Source: Mesorhizobium sp. WSM4311 (GTDB taxonomy: Bacteria > Pseudomonadota > Alphaproteobacteria > Rhizobiales > Rhizobiaceae). From it: a stretch of 64,000 nt of DNA. A program made the position numbers and the translations under genes. The notes beneath the pieces are model-generated. The model had not been told where the DNA came from, ran no database searches, and saw nothing but the letters and a program-made list of their open reading frames with translations. Shown in pieces: positions 56,478 through 64,000 of the stretch; the first letter of the stretch is position 1, and every line of letters starts with the position of its first letter. The stretch is from positions 372,001-436,000 of the forward strand of contig NZ_NSFV01000003.1 in NCBI RefSeq assembly GCF_002295115.1, in the 5' to 3' direction.

Positions 56478-57794
56478 CTAGCGCCCGTTGGCGCCCTTCA
56501 GGCGCGACTTGACGACCAGCGGCTGGATATAGGGTTCGAGCGATTTCAGCGTGCGCGCCAGCGCGCCGCGCATCTCGTCGACGGTCGCCACACCGGCCGC
56601 CATCATCTCATGGCGCGCCACTTCGTTGGTCAAAAGGAAGTTGACGGCCCCGGCCAGCATGTCGCGATCGCGCACCAGCTTGGCGCCGCCGCTGTCGATC
56701 AGGCGCTGATAGGCCTCGCGGAAATTCTGCACATTGCGGCCGGCCAGAACCGCTGTGTCGAGCATGGCCGGCTCGAGCGGATTCTGCCCGCCCTCGGAGG
56801 TCAGCGAGCGGCCGACGAAAGCGATTTCGGTCAACCGGAGATAGAGCCCCATCTCGCCGATCGTGTCGCCGAGCAGGATATCGGTGTCGGGCCCGATACG
56901 GTCGCCCTTGCTGCGGCGCGCGACCTTCAGCCCCATGCCGGAAATCTGCGCGGCAAGGTTTTCGGCGCGATCAGGATGGCGCGGAACGACGATCGTCAAC
57001 AGACCATGGTGACGCTTGTGCAGCATCGCATGGACTTCCGCCGCCACCACTTCCTCGCCGTCATGGGTCGAGATCGCCGCCCAGGTCGGGCGGCCGCCGA
57101 CCTGCCGCTGCAAGCCGGCCAGCACCCGTTCGTCGACGGGCGGCGGGTTGGTGTCGACCTTGAGGTTGCCCGACACCGTGACCGGCCGGGCGCCAAGCAC
57201 GCGAAAACGCTCGCCGTCGACATCGGACTGGGCAACGACATGGGCGAGATTCTCGAACAGCGCCTCGGCGATGTTGGCGCGCTTCTTCCACGAGGTGAAA
57301 GAGCGGTCGGACAGCCTGCCATTGACCAGCACCTGCGGCACGTGGCGCGCGCCAAGCTCGAGGATGGTCATCGGCCAGATCTCGGATTCAGCGATGATCG
57401 CAAGGTCCGGCTGCCAGTGATCGAGGAACCGGCTGACCGCCGGCTTGAGGTCGAGCGGCACATATTGGTGGATGATGCGGTCGCCGAGCCGCTCGTCGGC
57501 GACCTGGGCCGATGTCACCGTGCCGGTCGTCAGCACGATGTTGACGCCATAATCGAGAATGCTCTCGACCAGCGGCACCACGGCCAGGGTCTCGCCGACG
57601 CTCGCGGCGTGGATCCAGATCACGGGCCCTTCGGGGCGCGGGCGGCCGGCGACGCCATAGCGCTCGCGGCGACGGTGGCGGTCTTCCTTGCCGCGCGAGG
57701 TGCGCCAGGCGACATAGGGCCCGACCAGCGGATAGGCCGCGGCACCGGCGAAACGGTATGCGGTCAGCATGGCGCGCGCCCAGCGACCGCTCAT
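56478..57794 (-). CDS. waaA: 3-deoxy-D-manno-octulosonic acid transferase WaaA (KdtA)
   Basis: This 438-residue GT30 glycosyltransferase adds Kdo to lipid IVA. An N-terminal membrane segment is followed by IWIHAASVGE with the catalytic Glu (about residue 66) and a C-terminal nucleotide-sugar domain. It overlaps the upstream DUF374 gene by four bases and precedes lpxK by one base, so the lipid A kinase and the Kdo transferase are made together. Confidence 0.96.
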   Translation of the reverse strand: MSGRWARAMLTAYRFAGAAAYPLVGPYVAWRTSRGKEDRHRRRERYGVAGRPRPEGPVIWIHAASVGETLAVVPLVESILDYGVNIVLTTGTVTSAQVADERLGDRIIHQYVPLDLKPAVSRFLDHWQPDLAIIAESEIWPMTILELGARHVPQVLVNGRLSDRSFTSWKKRANIAEALFENLAHVVAQSDVDGERFRVLGARPVTVSGNLKVDTNPPPVDERVLAGLQRQVGGRPTWAAISTHDGEEVVAAEVHAMLHKRHHGLLTIVVPRHPDRAENLAAQISGMGLKVARRSKGDRIGPDTDILLGDTIGEMGLYLRLTEIAFVGRSLTSEGGQNPLEPAMLDTAVLAGRNVQNFREAYQRLIDSGGAKLVRDRDMLAGAVNFLLTNEVARHEMMAAGVATVDEMRGALARTLKSLEPYIQPLVVKSRLKGANGR

Positions 57795-58582
57795 CGCCGG
57801 CCATCCACGAGACGATAAGCCTCTGCCGTCGCGGCATTGAGCGCGGTGGTGATTTCCTGGCGCTTGCGCTCCATTTCGGCGTCATCGGCGTCGGCCGCGA
57901 CAAAGATCGGCGCGCCGATGGTCACGGCGGACCGGCCGAAAGGCAGGTTGATGGTGGTCTTGTCCCAGCTCTTTTCCAGCACCTTGCGGCGGCTGGTGGC
58001 GATGGCGACAGGCAGCAGCGGCCGGCCCGAAAGGCGCGCCAGGAGAACGATACCGAGCCCTGCGTCGCGCGGCGTGCCATGCGGAATGTCTGCGATCATG
58101 GCGACGTTCTTGCCGGCGGTGAGCGACTTTTTGAGGGCAATCAGGGCCTTGGCGCCACCCTTGTCGAGATGGCGGGCATTGTCGCGCCCGCCGGACCCGC
58201 GCACCGCCTCGATGCCGAATTTCTCCAGCATCAGCGCGTTGAGCTCGGCATCGGCGCTGCGCGACACCATGGCGACCAGCGGCTTGCGCTTGGGGTAGTA
58301 GGCCGGCGTCAAAAGATGCTGGCCGTGCCACAGGGCGATGATGCCGGGCTCGAATTCGGCATAGGCGCCGCCCGCAAAGCGCGCCGATCCGGCGACCAGG
58401 GGGCTGGTCAGGCGAACCAGCCGTACGAACTGCGCGAGCAGGCTGGCAATGGCGTTCTTGACGAATCGTGACTGCGCGAGCGGTTCGCGCACCTTGCGCC
58501 AGAACGTTTTGGTCGCGCGGCTGCCGCCCCTGCGAGTCGGCGCGGTGTCGCTGGCTGGCCCTTTCGCCAGGTCATGCTCCAT
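57791..58582 (-). CDS. Lysophospholipid acyltransferase-like protein (DUF374)
   Basis: This 263-residue member of the DUF374/LPLAT family has the WHGQHLLTPAYYP motif (about residues 84-96; catalytic His region) and GSGGRDNARHL. Its place beside waaA and lpxK suggests a role in lipid A or envelope lipid acylation; the exact substrate is unknown. ATG 58582 is used; a TTG at 58591 would overlap the DUF4170 stop and has a somewhat better ribosome site. Confidence 0.87.
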   Translation of the reverse strand: MEHDLAKGPASDTAPTRRGGSRATKTFWRKVREPLAQSRFVKNAIASLLAQFVRLVRLTSPLVAGSARFAGGAYAEFEPGIIALWHGQHLLTPAYYPKRKPLVAMVSRSADAELNALMLEKFGIEAVRGSGGRDNARHLDKGGAKALIALKKSLTAGKNVAMIADIPHGTPRDAGLGIVLLARLSGRPLLPVAIATSRRKVLEKSWDKTTINLPFGRSAVTIGAPIFVAADADDAEMERKRQEITTALNAATAEAYRLVDGRR

Positions 58583-58587
58583 CGAAG

Positions 58588-58833
58588 TCAACCGGCAGCC
58601 TTGTTGTCGGGGTCAAGCAGACGGTGCAGATGAACGACGAAATAACGCATATGGGCATTGTCCACGCTGGCTTGCGCCTTGGCCTTCCACGCCGTGTGCG
58701 CGGATTGATAATCGGGATAGATACCGACAATGTCGAGCCCGTCGAGATCGCGGAACTCGGTGCTCCCAAGCTTCTTCAGTTCGCCGCCGAACACCAGATG
58801 CAAAAGCTGTTTCTTCCCGTCTTCCGCGGTCAT
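58588..58833 (-). CDS. DUF4170 domain protein
   Basis: This 81-residue protein matches the small rhizobial family DUF4170 (LHLVFGGELKKLGSTEFRDL, GIYPDYQSAHTAWKAKAQ, RYFVVHLHRLLDP). The function is unknown, but the family is regularly found next to lipid A genes. It ends next to the DUF374 start and follows the inositol-monophosphatase-family gene by 76 bp. Confidence 0.88.
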   Translation of the reverse strand: MTAEDGKKQLLHLVFGGELKKLGSTEFRDLDGLDIVGIYPDYQSAHTAWKAKAQASVDNAHMRYFVVHLHRLLDPDNKAAG

Positions 58834-58909
58834 GTCGGTCCTTCACATATTGTGAGTTTGTGACAGGTCTAGACCAAAGCCGCCGACTTTGGAACCTGCG
58901 AATGTGCTT

Positions 58910-59719
58910 TCACGCATCCAGCCCGGCGATGACATCGACGAGCACCCCCAGCAATTCTCCGCTGCCGGCGGCGAGCGCGCCGTGACGGGTCACCTCGCCG
59001 GCATAGAGCGGCGCGCGGCCAAGCGGGTCGAGCAACAGCCCGCCGGCCTCGCGCAGGATGAGATCGGCGGCGGCGATGTCCCAGTCATGCGCATTCGGCT
59101 TGACGAAGGTGGCGTCGAGCGCGCCGTTGGCGATCATCGCCAGGCGGTAGGCGAGCGAAGGGCTGTAGGGCGCGCGCACCAGCCGCTTCTGCCAGCCGGC
59201 CGGCACCAGCTCGATCAGCTGCTTCAATCCTGAAATCTCGGCCTTGTCGCCAAGCGTGCGCACGCCAATGCGCTTGCCGTTGCGGAACGCGCCCTGGCCG
59301 GGCAGCGCCCAGTAGGTCTCGTCCATCGCCGGGCATTCGAGCACGCCGGCAAGCGTGCGGCCCGCTTCGACCACGGCGACGCTGACGCACCAGGTGCGCT
59401 GTCCCTCGAGGAAGCCGCGCGTGCCGTCGATCGGATCGACGACGAAGGTGCGGCGCGCCGAAAGCCGCGCTGGATCGTCGACCGTCTCTTCCGACAGCCA
59501 GCCATAGTCCGGCCGCGCCGCCAGCAGCGTGCGGCGCAGATAGGCGTCCGCGGCATGATCCGCTTCGCTGACCGGCGAGGTGCCGCCCTTCATCCAGACT
59601 TGTGGGCTGTTGCCGAAGTACTGCATGGCGATCAGACCCGCCTCGCGGGCGGCGTCGCGCAGCAACGGCAGATCGCCAATGGCGCCGGAAGAGGCAGCGG
59701 TCAGTTCAGGCTCCGGCAA
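58910..59719 (-). CDS. Inositol monophosphatase family / 3'(2'),5'-bisphosphate nucleotidase CysQ-like
   Basis: This 269-residue member of the FIG superfamily has the metal motif DPIDGTRGFLEG (about residues 96-107) and WDIAAADLILREAGG (about 214-228). It could act on inositol phosphates, histidinol phosphate or 3'-phosphoadenosine 5'-phosphate; CysQ-like activity is a fair guess. The start is a TTG at 59719 with AAGG nine bases upstream; no ATG occurs before the first conserved block. The first 14 bases overlap the pmbA 3' end. Confidence 0.85.
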   Translation of the reverse strand: MPEPELTAASSGAIGDLPLLRDAAREAGLIAMQYFGNSPQVWMKGGTSPVSEADHAADAYLRRTLLAARPDYGWLSEETVDDPARLSARRTFVVDPIDGTRGFLEGQRTWCVSVAVVEAGRTLAGVLECPAMDETYWALPGQGAFRNGKRIGVRTLGDKAEISGLKQLIELVPAGWQKRLVRAPYSPSLAYRLAMIANGALDATFVKPNAHDWDIAAADLILREAGGLLLDPLGRAPLYAGEVTRHGALAAGSGELLGVLVDVIAGLDA

Positions 59720-61049
59720 GGGTCATGCCTTCGATCAGGAGCGTCGGCGCGGCGGTGCCGAAATTGCGGTCGAGGTCATCAGCCGGCACCATGTTGAGGA
59801 ACATGGTCTTCAGGTTCGAGGCAATGGTGACTTCGGCGACCGGATAGGAAAGTTCGCCGTTCTCGATCCAGAAACCCGAGGCGCCGCGGCTGTATTCGCC
59901 GGTCACCATGTCGACGCCCTGGCCGAACACTTCGATGACATAGAAGCCGCTCTTGAGCGACTTGATCAAATCCTCCGGCGAGCGTTCGCCCGGTTCGATG
60001 GCGAGATTGGTGGAGGATGGCGACACGGAGGAGCCGCTGCGCGATCCGCGGCCGTTGGTGATCAATCCCAGTTCCCGCGCGGCCGAGGTCGACAGGAACC
60101 AGTGGTTGAGCACACCCTTTTCGACCATGAGAAGCTTTTCGCCCTCGACGCCCTCGCCATCGAACGGGCGCGAGGCCTGGCCACGCGGCCTGAGCGGGTC
60201 GTCGGTGACGGTGATGGCGGACGCGGCCACCTGCTTGCCCATCATGTCGCGCAGGAACGAGGTCTTGCGCGCGACGGACGCGCCGTTGATGGCGCCGGCA
60301 AGATGGCCGGCGATGCCGCGCGCGACGCGCGGGTCGAACACCACGTCGACCGGCCCGGTCGCCGCCTTGCGCGCGCCGATGCGGCGCACGGCGCGTTCGC
60401 CGGCCTTGCGGCCGATATCCTCCGGCGCATCGAGATCGGCAAAGTGCTGGCGCGAGGAGAATTCATAGTCGCGCTCCATGCCGGTGCCCTCGCCGGCGAT
60501 GACGCTGGCGGAGCGCGAGAAGCGCGAGCCGACATAGTGGCCGATGAAGCCGTGCGAGGTGGCCAGCACGATACCGCCCAGCCCGGCACTGGCGCCGCTG
60601 CCGGCCGAATTGGTCACACCCTTGACGGCAAGTGCCGCCGCTTCGGACGCAAGGGCTGCTTCCTTCAACTGGTCGGCCGACACGTCGGTGGCGTCGAACA
60701 GGTCGAGATCGCGTGTCTGTTTGGCCAGCAGCGCGGGATCGGCGAGACCCTGATAGGGATCCTCGGGCGAGACTTTCGCCATGGCAACTGCGCGCTCGGC
60801 GAGCATCGCCGGATCGGATGCGGCAGTGGCCGAGACGCTCGCCACTTTCCGGCCGACGAAGACGCGCAGCGAGACATCCTCGGCCTCCGACGATTCGGTC
60901 GCCTCGACCTTGCCGAGCCGAACCGACACACCGGTGGAGCGGCCGCGCACAGCGACCGCGTCGGCGGCATCGGCGCCGGCCTTCTTGGCGGCCTCGACCA
61001 GCGCCGCGACGCGGTCGGTCAGTTTTTTAGCGTCTGATGTGTCGGCCAT
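59706..61049 (-). CDS. pmbA: PmbA/TldE family metallopeptidase-related protein
   Basis: This 447-residue protein of the TldD/PmbA superfamily forms a complex with TldD in other bacteria and helps process peptides or degrade proteins. PmbA subunits lack the catalytic zinc motif themselves; none was seen here. SGSSVSPSSTNLAIEPG and GFYVIEVFGQGVDMVTGEYSRG are family signatures near the C-terminus. ATG 61049 is used; the 16-residue extension has no support. It is the first gene of the run that leads to lpxK. Confidence 0.92.
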   Translation of the reverse strand: MADTSDAKKLTDRVAALVEAAKKAGADAADAVAVRGRSTGVSVRLGKVEATESSEAEDVSLRVFVGRKVASVSATAASDPAMLAERAVAMAKVSPEDPYQGLADPALLAKQTRDLDLFDATDVSADQLKEAALASEAAALAVKGVTNSAGSGASAGLGGIVLATSHGFIGHYVGSRFSRSASVIAGEGTGMERDYEFSSRQHFADLDAPEDIGRKAGERAVRRIGARKAATGPVDVVFDPRVARGIAGHLAGAINGASVARKTSFLRDMMGKQVAASAITVTDDPLRPRGQASRPFDGEGVEGEKLLMVEKGVLNHWFLSTSAARELGLITNGRGSRSGSSVSPSSTNLAIEPGERSPEDLIKSLKSGFYVIEVFGQGVDMVTGEYSRGASGFWIENGELSYPVAEVTIASNLKTMFLNMVPADDLDRNFGTAAPTLLIEGMTLAGA

Positions 61050-61217
61050 GCCTGTGATCCTGCTTGTCGCGGCCAGCTTGCGGCCGCGCCCACCCATCTA
61101 TTGTTCCGGTCCGGCTTGTGCAATGGCATAGGCTTCAATCAAAATGCATCACTACATGGTTCCCATCGCGAACCCTGTGACGCAAAAACAGGCCGCAGCC
61201 CGCACGGAGCATCCTTC

Positions 61218-61634
61218 ATGACGCCTTTCCATCTCGCCTTCCCGGTCCGTGATCTCGATGAAACCCGCACTTTCTATGGCGAAGTGCTGGGCTGCGCGAT
61301 CGGCCGCTCGTCGGCGACCTGGGTGGACTTCGATCTTTACGGCCACCAGATGTCGGCGCATTTGCGGCCGCAGGCCGCGCAAGCCGCCAGCGACGGCAAG
61401 GTCGACGGCATTCTGGTGCCGATCCCGCATTTCGGCGCCGTGCTGCTGATGGATGACTGGCAGCGCCTGGCGACCCGGCTGGAAGCGCGCGACGACATAG
61501 ACTGGCTGGAACGGCCGATGGTCCGCTTCAAGGGCGAGCCCGGCGAACAAGCGACGCTGTTCATCCGCGATCCCTCCGGCAACGCCCTGGAATTCAAGGG
61601 TTTCCGCTCGCTGGAGCAGGTTTTCGCGCACTAA
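61218..61634 (+). CDS. VOC family (glyoxalase/bleomycin-resistance fold) protein
   Basis: This 138-residue vicinal-oxygen-chelate protein has HLAFPVRDLDETRTFYGEVLG at the N-terminus and DPSGNALEFKGF at the C-terminus with the expected metal-binding His and Glu. GGAG eight bases before ATG 61218 supports the start. It converges on epmA with a 25-bp gap. The substrate is unknown. Confidence 0.87.
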   Translation: MTPFHLAFPVRDLDETRTFYGEVLGCAIGRSSATWVDFDLYGHQMSAHLRPQAAQAASDGKVDGILVPIPHFGAVLLMDDWQRLATRLEARDDIDWLERPMVRFKGEPGEQATLFIRDPSGNALEFKGFRSLEQVFAH

Positions 61635-61659
61635 GACGGGGCACCACGAGGCCTGTGGC

Positions 61660-62706
61660 TCAAGAGCCGGCGACCGGCGTCCAGATCACGTCCTCTATTT
61701 TCTGCGCGCCAGTGGCCAGCATAGCCAGCCGGTCGAAGCCGAGCGCGATGCCGCTGGCTTGCGGCATGATGGCAAGGGCGGCGAGAAAATCCTCGTCCAG
61801 AGGATAACGCTCGCCATAGATGCGCTCTTTCTCGTCCATTTCGAGCATGAAGCGCCGGCGCTGCTCCTCGACATCGGTCAGTTCGCCAAAGCCGTTGGCG
61901 AGTTCGACGCCGCAGCAATAGAGCTCGAAGCGCTCGGCGACGCGCGGGTCGCACGGGCTTGGCCGGGCAAGCGCCGCCTCGGCGACCGGATATTCGCAAA
62001 GAATGGTGGCGCGGCCAAGGCCGAGATTGGGCTCGATCTTTTCCACCATCACCCGGCTGAACAGGTCGGCCCAGCTATCGTCGGGCGCCGTGCGCAGGCC
62101 TGCCCGAACCAGCGCGGCGTAGAGCGCGTCCCGGTCGGTGCCGCCATCGGCGGCGACCGTGGCCAGCAGATCGATGCCGGCATGGCGCAAGAAGGCATCC
62201 GCCACCGTCAGCCGTTCCGGCTCACCGAACGGATCGCACTCGCGGCCCCGGAAGGAAAAGCGCGTGGCCCCTGCCCTCGTCGCGGCCAGCGCCAGCAGGT
62301 CGGCGCAATCGCGCATCAGGCTCTCATAGGTCTCGCCCACCCGGTACCATTCGAGCATGGTGAATTCGGGATGGTGCAAGGGGCCGCGCTCGCGATTGCG
62401 CCAGACGGCGCCGAGGCTGAAAATCCTGTTCTCGCCGGCGGCGAGCAGCTTCTTGCAGGCGAATTCCGGCGAGGTGTGGAGATAGAGTGGCGCGCGCGCG
62501 CCATCCGGCCCGACCGCTTCCGTGGCGAAAGCCGCCAGATGCGCCTCGTTGCCGGGCGAGACCTGCAGCGCTGCCGTTTCCACCTCGACAAAATCGTGAC
62601 GAGCGAACCACTCGCGCAAGGCTGACGTGAGCCCATTGCGCAGCATCAGGCGCGGGCGGCGGTCGGCGTGGACATGCGGCGTCCACCAGGGCGAAGCGGC
62701 GGTCAT
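61660..62706 (-). CDS. epmA: EF-P lysine lysyltransferase EpmA (GenX/PoxA)
   Basis: This 348-residue class II aminoacyl-tRNA synthetase-like protein resembles the catalytic domain of lysyl-tRNA synthetase without the anticodon-binding domain. Class II motifs are [20 protein letters not shown]-like [15 protein letters not shown], and the C-terminal [11 protein letters not shown]. It attaches (R)-beta-lysine to a lysine of EF-P. It is divergent from efp with a 123-bp gap, a strong functional link. No epmB (aminomutase) gene is in the window. Confidence 0.94.
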   Translation of the reverse strand: MTAASPWWTPHVHADRRPRLMLRNGLTSALREWFARHDFVEVETAALQVSPGNEAHLAAFATEAVGPDGARAPLYLHTSPEFACKKLLAAGENRIFSLGAVWRNRERGPLHHPEFTMLEWYRVGETYESLMRDCADLLALAATRAGATRFSFRGRECDPFGEPERLTVADAFLRHAGIDLLATVAADGGTDRDALYAALVRAGLRTAPDDSWADLFSRVMVEKIEPNLGLGRATILCEYPVAEAALARPSPCDPRVAERFELYCCGVELANGFGELTDVEEQRRRFMLEMDEKERIYGERYPLDEDFLAALAIMPQASGIALGFDRLAMLATGAQKIEDVIWTPVAGS

Positions 62707-62829
62707 GGGCGATTTGAAGGCGTGCCGAGGCACCTGGGGGGCTGGCGGTTCGCGCCAAGATGCGCTAGGCCCCCATCCAGCGCCGCACAAGCCGGCAAAC
62801 GCCCACTAACTCTCGCAGGATTTAAAACC

Positions 62830-63399
62830 GTGGTGAAAGTCATCGCCAGTTCGCTCCGCAAAGGCAATGTCGTCGACAAGGACGGCAAGCTTTATGTGAT
62901 CCTCTTTGCCGAAAACATCCACCCAGGCAAGGGCACGCCCGTGACGCAGCTCGACATGCGCCGCATCGGCGACGGGGTGAAGGTTTCGGAGCGCTACCGC
63001 ACCACCGAGCAGGTGGAGCGCGCCTATGTCGAGGAGCGCGAGCACACCTTCCTCTACGCCGACGGCGAAGGTTTTCACTTCATGAACCCGGAAACCTACG
63101 ACCAGGTGGCGGTGAGCGAAGCCGTGGTCGGCGACGCGGCACCCTATCTGCAGGAAGGCATGCCGGTGCAGGTTTCCCAGTTCAACGGCATCGCGATTTC
63201 CCTGGTCCTGCCGCAGCGCGCCACTTTCGAAGTGGTCGAGACCGAGCCGACGACCAAGGGCCAGACGGCATCGTCCTCCTACAAGCCCGCCGTGCTTTCC
63301 AACGGCGTGCGCACCGCAGTGCCGCCGCACATCGCGCCCGGCACCCGCGTGGTGGTGATGACGGCCGATGGGTCCTATGTGGAGCGGGCGAAGGACTGA
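62830..63399 (+). CDS. efp: Elongation factor P
   Basis: This 189-residue translation factor helps ribosomes stalled at proline runs. KOW-like N-domain, two OB domains and the modification loop HPGKGTP with the target Lys (about residue 36) are present. The start is GTG 62830 with AGGA nine bases upstream; an adjacent GTG at 62833 is equally possible, and the longer frame is an artefact. It is divergent from epmA, whose product modifies this lysine. Confidence 0.95.
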   Translation: MVKVIASSLRKGNVVDKDGKLYVILFAENIHPGKGTPVTQLDMRRIGDGVKVSERYRTTEQVERAYVEEREHTFLYADGEGFHFMNPETYDQVAVSEAVVGDAAPYLQEGMPVQVSQFNGIAISLVLPQRATFEVVETEPTTKGQTASSSYKPAVLSNGVRTAVPPHIAPGTRVVVMTADGSYVERAKD

Positions 63400-63447
63400 G
63401 GGGGACTCTCCACTCTGCCAGCCCCAGGCCGGAAACTACTCGTCACC

Positions 63448-64000
63448 TCACTGCTTGAAGCAGTGCTCGCGGTGCCATTGCAGGAAATGAGGATGCGGGC
63501 GTTCGAGCTGTCGGCGAGGCGGAAGCGCGCGGCGGGTCTTGTTTATGAACCCTTGCACGCTCTCGAGGTCATTGACCTGCCGCGAGATCAGGATTTCCAG
63601 ATCGTCGGAGAGGCTGATCAATCCACGATCGAACATCCAATGCGCCGTACCTGATAGTGCGAGCCCATTGTTGACGACATCGGGCCCGTTCGCTTCGACG
63701 GGTCTAATATGTGCCGCGGCAACTTCCGCCCGACCACCGCCATTTATCAATTTGAGTCCCGTGATCGCGCAACGCTCGTCATAAGCGCGCAAGACGATGC
63801 GACGGAAAATGCGGTCCCGCACGATTCGCGATCCGATGTAACTTATGCGGTCGCGGCTGTGCTCAAACTGGAACGGGGCTTCTTCATCCCGAAACCCGGA
63901 TGAAATGCCGATCTCATCGACGCGCGGCAGCAGTGGCTCACGGGCGTCAAGGCCCAGATCGAGGATGCGGTTGAAGTCGCTCGGGCTGACCGGTCGGACG
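63448..64000 (-). CDS. HNH endonuclease-type protein, 5' truncated by the window end
   Basis: The frame is open from the window edge to a stop at 63448-63450, giving the C-terminal 183 residues of a longer protein. The HNH domain is visible as DERCAITGLKLING, AEVAAAHIRPVEANGPD and VNNGLALSGTAHWMFDRGLIS. Proteins of this layout often are restriction-like HNH nucleases. The N-terminal part is outside the window, so the full domain set is unknown. A GTG at 63822 is internal, not the start. Confidence 0.82.
   Translation of the reverse strand, partial: VRPVSPSDFNRILDLGLDAREPLLPRVDEIGISSGFRDEEAPFQFEHSRDRISYIGSRIVRDRIFRRIVLRAYDERCAITGLKLINGGGRAEVAAAHIRPVEANGPDVVNNGLALSGTAHWMFDRGLISLSDDLEILISRQVNDLESVQGFINKTRRALPPRRQLERPHPHFLQWHREHCFKQ

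Overview
The window looks like chromosomal DNA of a Rhizobiales bacterium, most probably Mesorhizobium or a close relative. The reasons are the high GC content, the very large cyclic beta-1,2-glucan synthase NdvB with its exporter NdvA, the rhizobial lipid A/Kdo gene order (pmbA, an inositol-monophosphatase-family gene, DUF4170, DUF374, waaA, lpxK, DUF2093), and two families of rhizobial-type intergenic palindromic repeats, each present twice. No rRNA, tRNA, CRISPR array, insertion sequence or phage gene was seen. The genus is an inference from gene content, not from a marker gene.

Layout. 1-4 kb: 3' end of a DSD1-family PLP enzyme, a lone ccmC, and ndvA. 4-13 kb: ndvB. 13-21 kb: a complete five-step histidine utilisation locus, with hutI-hutH-hutG-hutU-hutD on the minus strand, hutF-hutC on the plus strand, and a perfect 14-bp palindrome in the divergent gap that is a likely HutC operator. 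21-24.5 kb: ridA and a zinc ABC transporter behind a Zur-like box. 24.7-31.5 kb: homogentisate pathway. hppD has a divergent Lrp-type regulator; hmgA, an MBL-fold gene, a fumarylacetoacetase and a DinB-family gene run together, with a divergent MarR regulator. 31.5-38.5 kb: a DUF4304 gene, tdh-kbl (threonine to glycine), a GGDEF-EAL protein, a secreted polysaccharide deacetylase, and a MarR/membrane-protein pair with tandem palindromic operators. 38.7-45.8 kb: an N-demethylase-type flavoenzyme, queF, then an accessory-looking stretch with a methyltransferase-glycosyltransferase fusion, a secreted beta-helix protein and two paralogous small exported proteins. 45.9-50.2 kb: an orphan peptide-type binding protein, an MttB-family methyltransferase and a divergent LysR regulator. 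50.2-55.4 kb: mutL, a DUF2185 gene, an EamA transporter with a divergent LysR regulator, and two small genes. 55.4-61 kb: the lipid A/Kdo operon. 61-64 kb: a VOC protein, the divergent pair epmA/efp, and an HNH endonuclease cut by the window end.

How the genes work together. The hut locus converts histidine to glutamate, formate and ammonia by the HutF/HutG branch. hppD, hmgA and the fumarylacetoacetase cover tyrosine breakdown from 4-hydroxyphenylpyruvate to fumarate and acetoacetate, except for the maleylacetoacetate isomerase step. No glutathione-S-transferase-type isomerase is present, but the last gene of the operon encodes a DinB-fold protein with an intact His triad. The DinB superfamily includes thiol-dependent maleylpyruvate isomerases, so this protein is a testable candidate for the missing step. 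That is the most interesting hypothesis in the window. Other points of interest are a possible small RNA between ndvB and ndvA, the methyltransferase-glycosyltransferase fusion, and the orphan ccmC.
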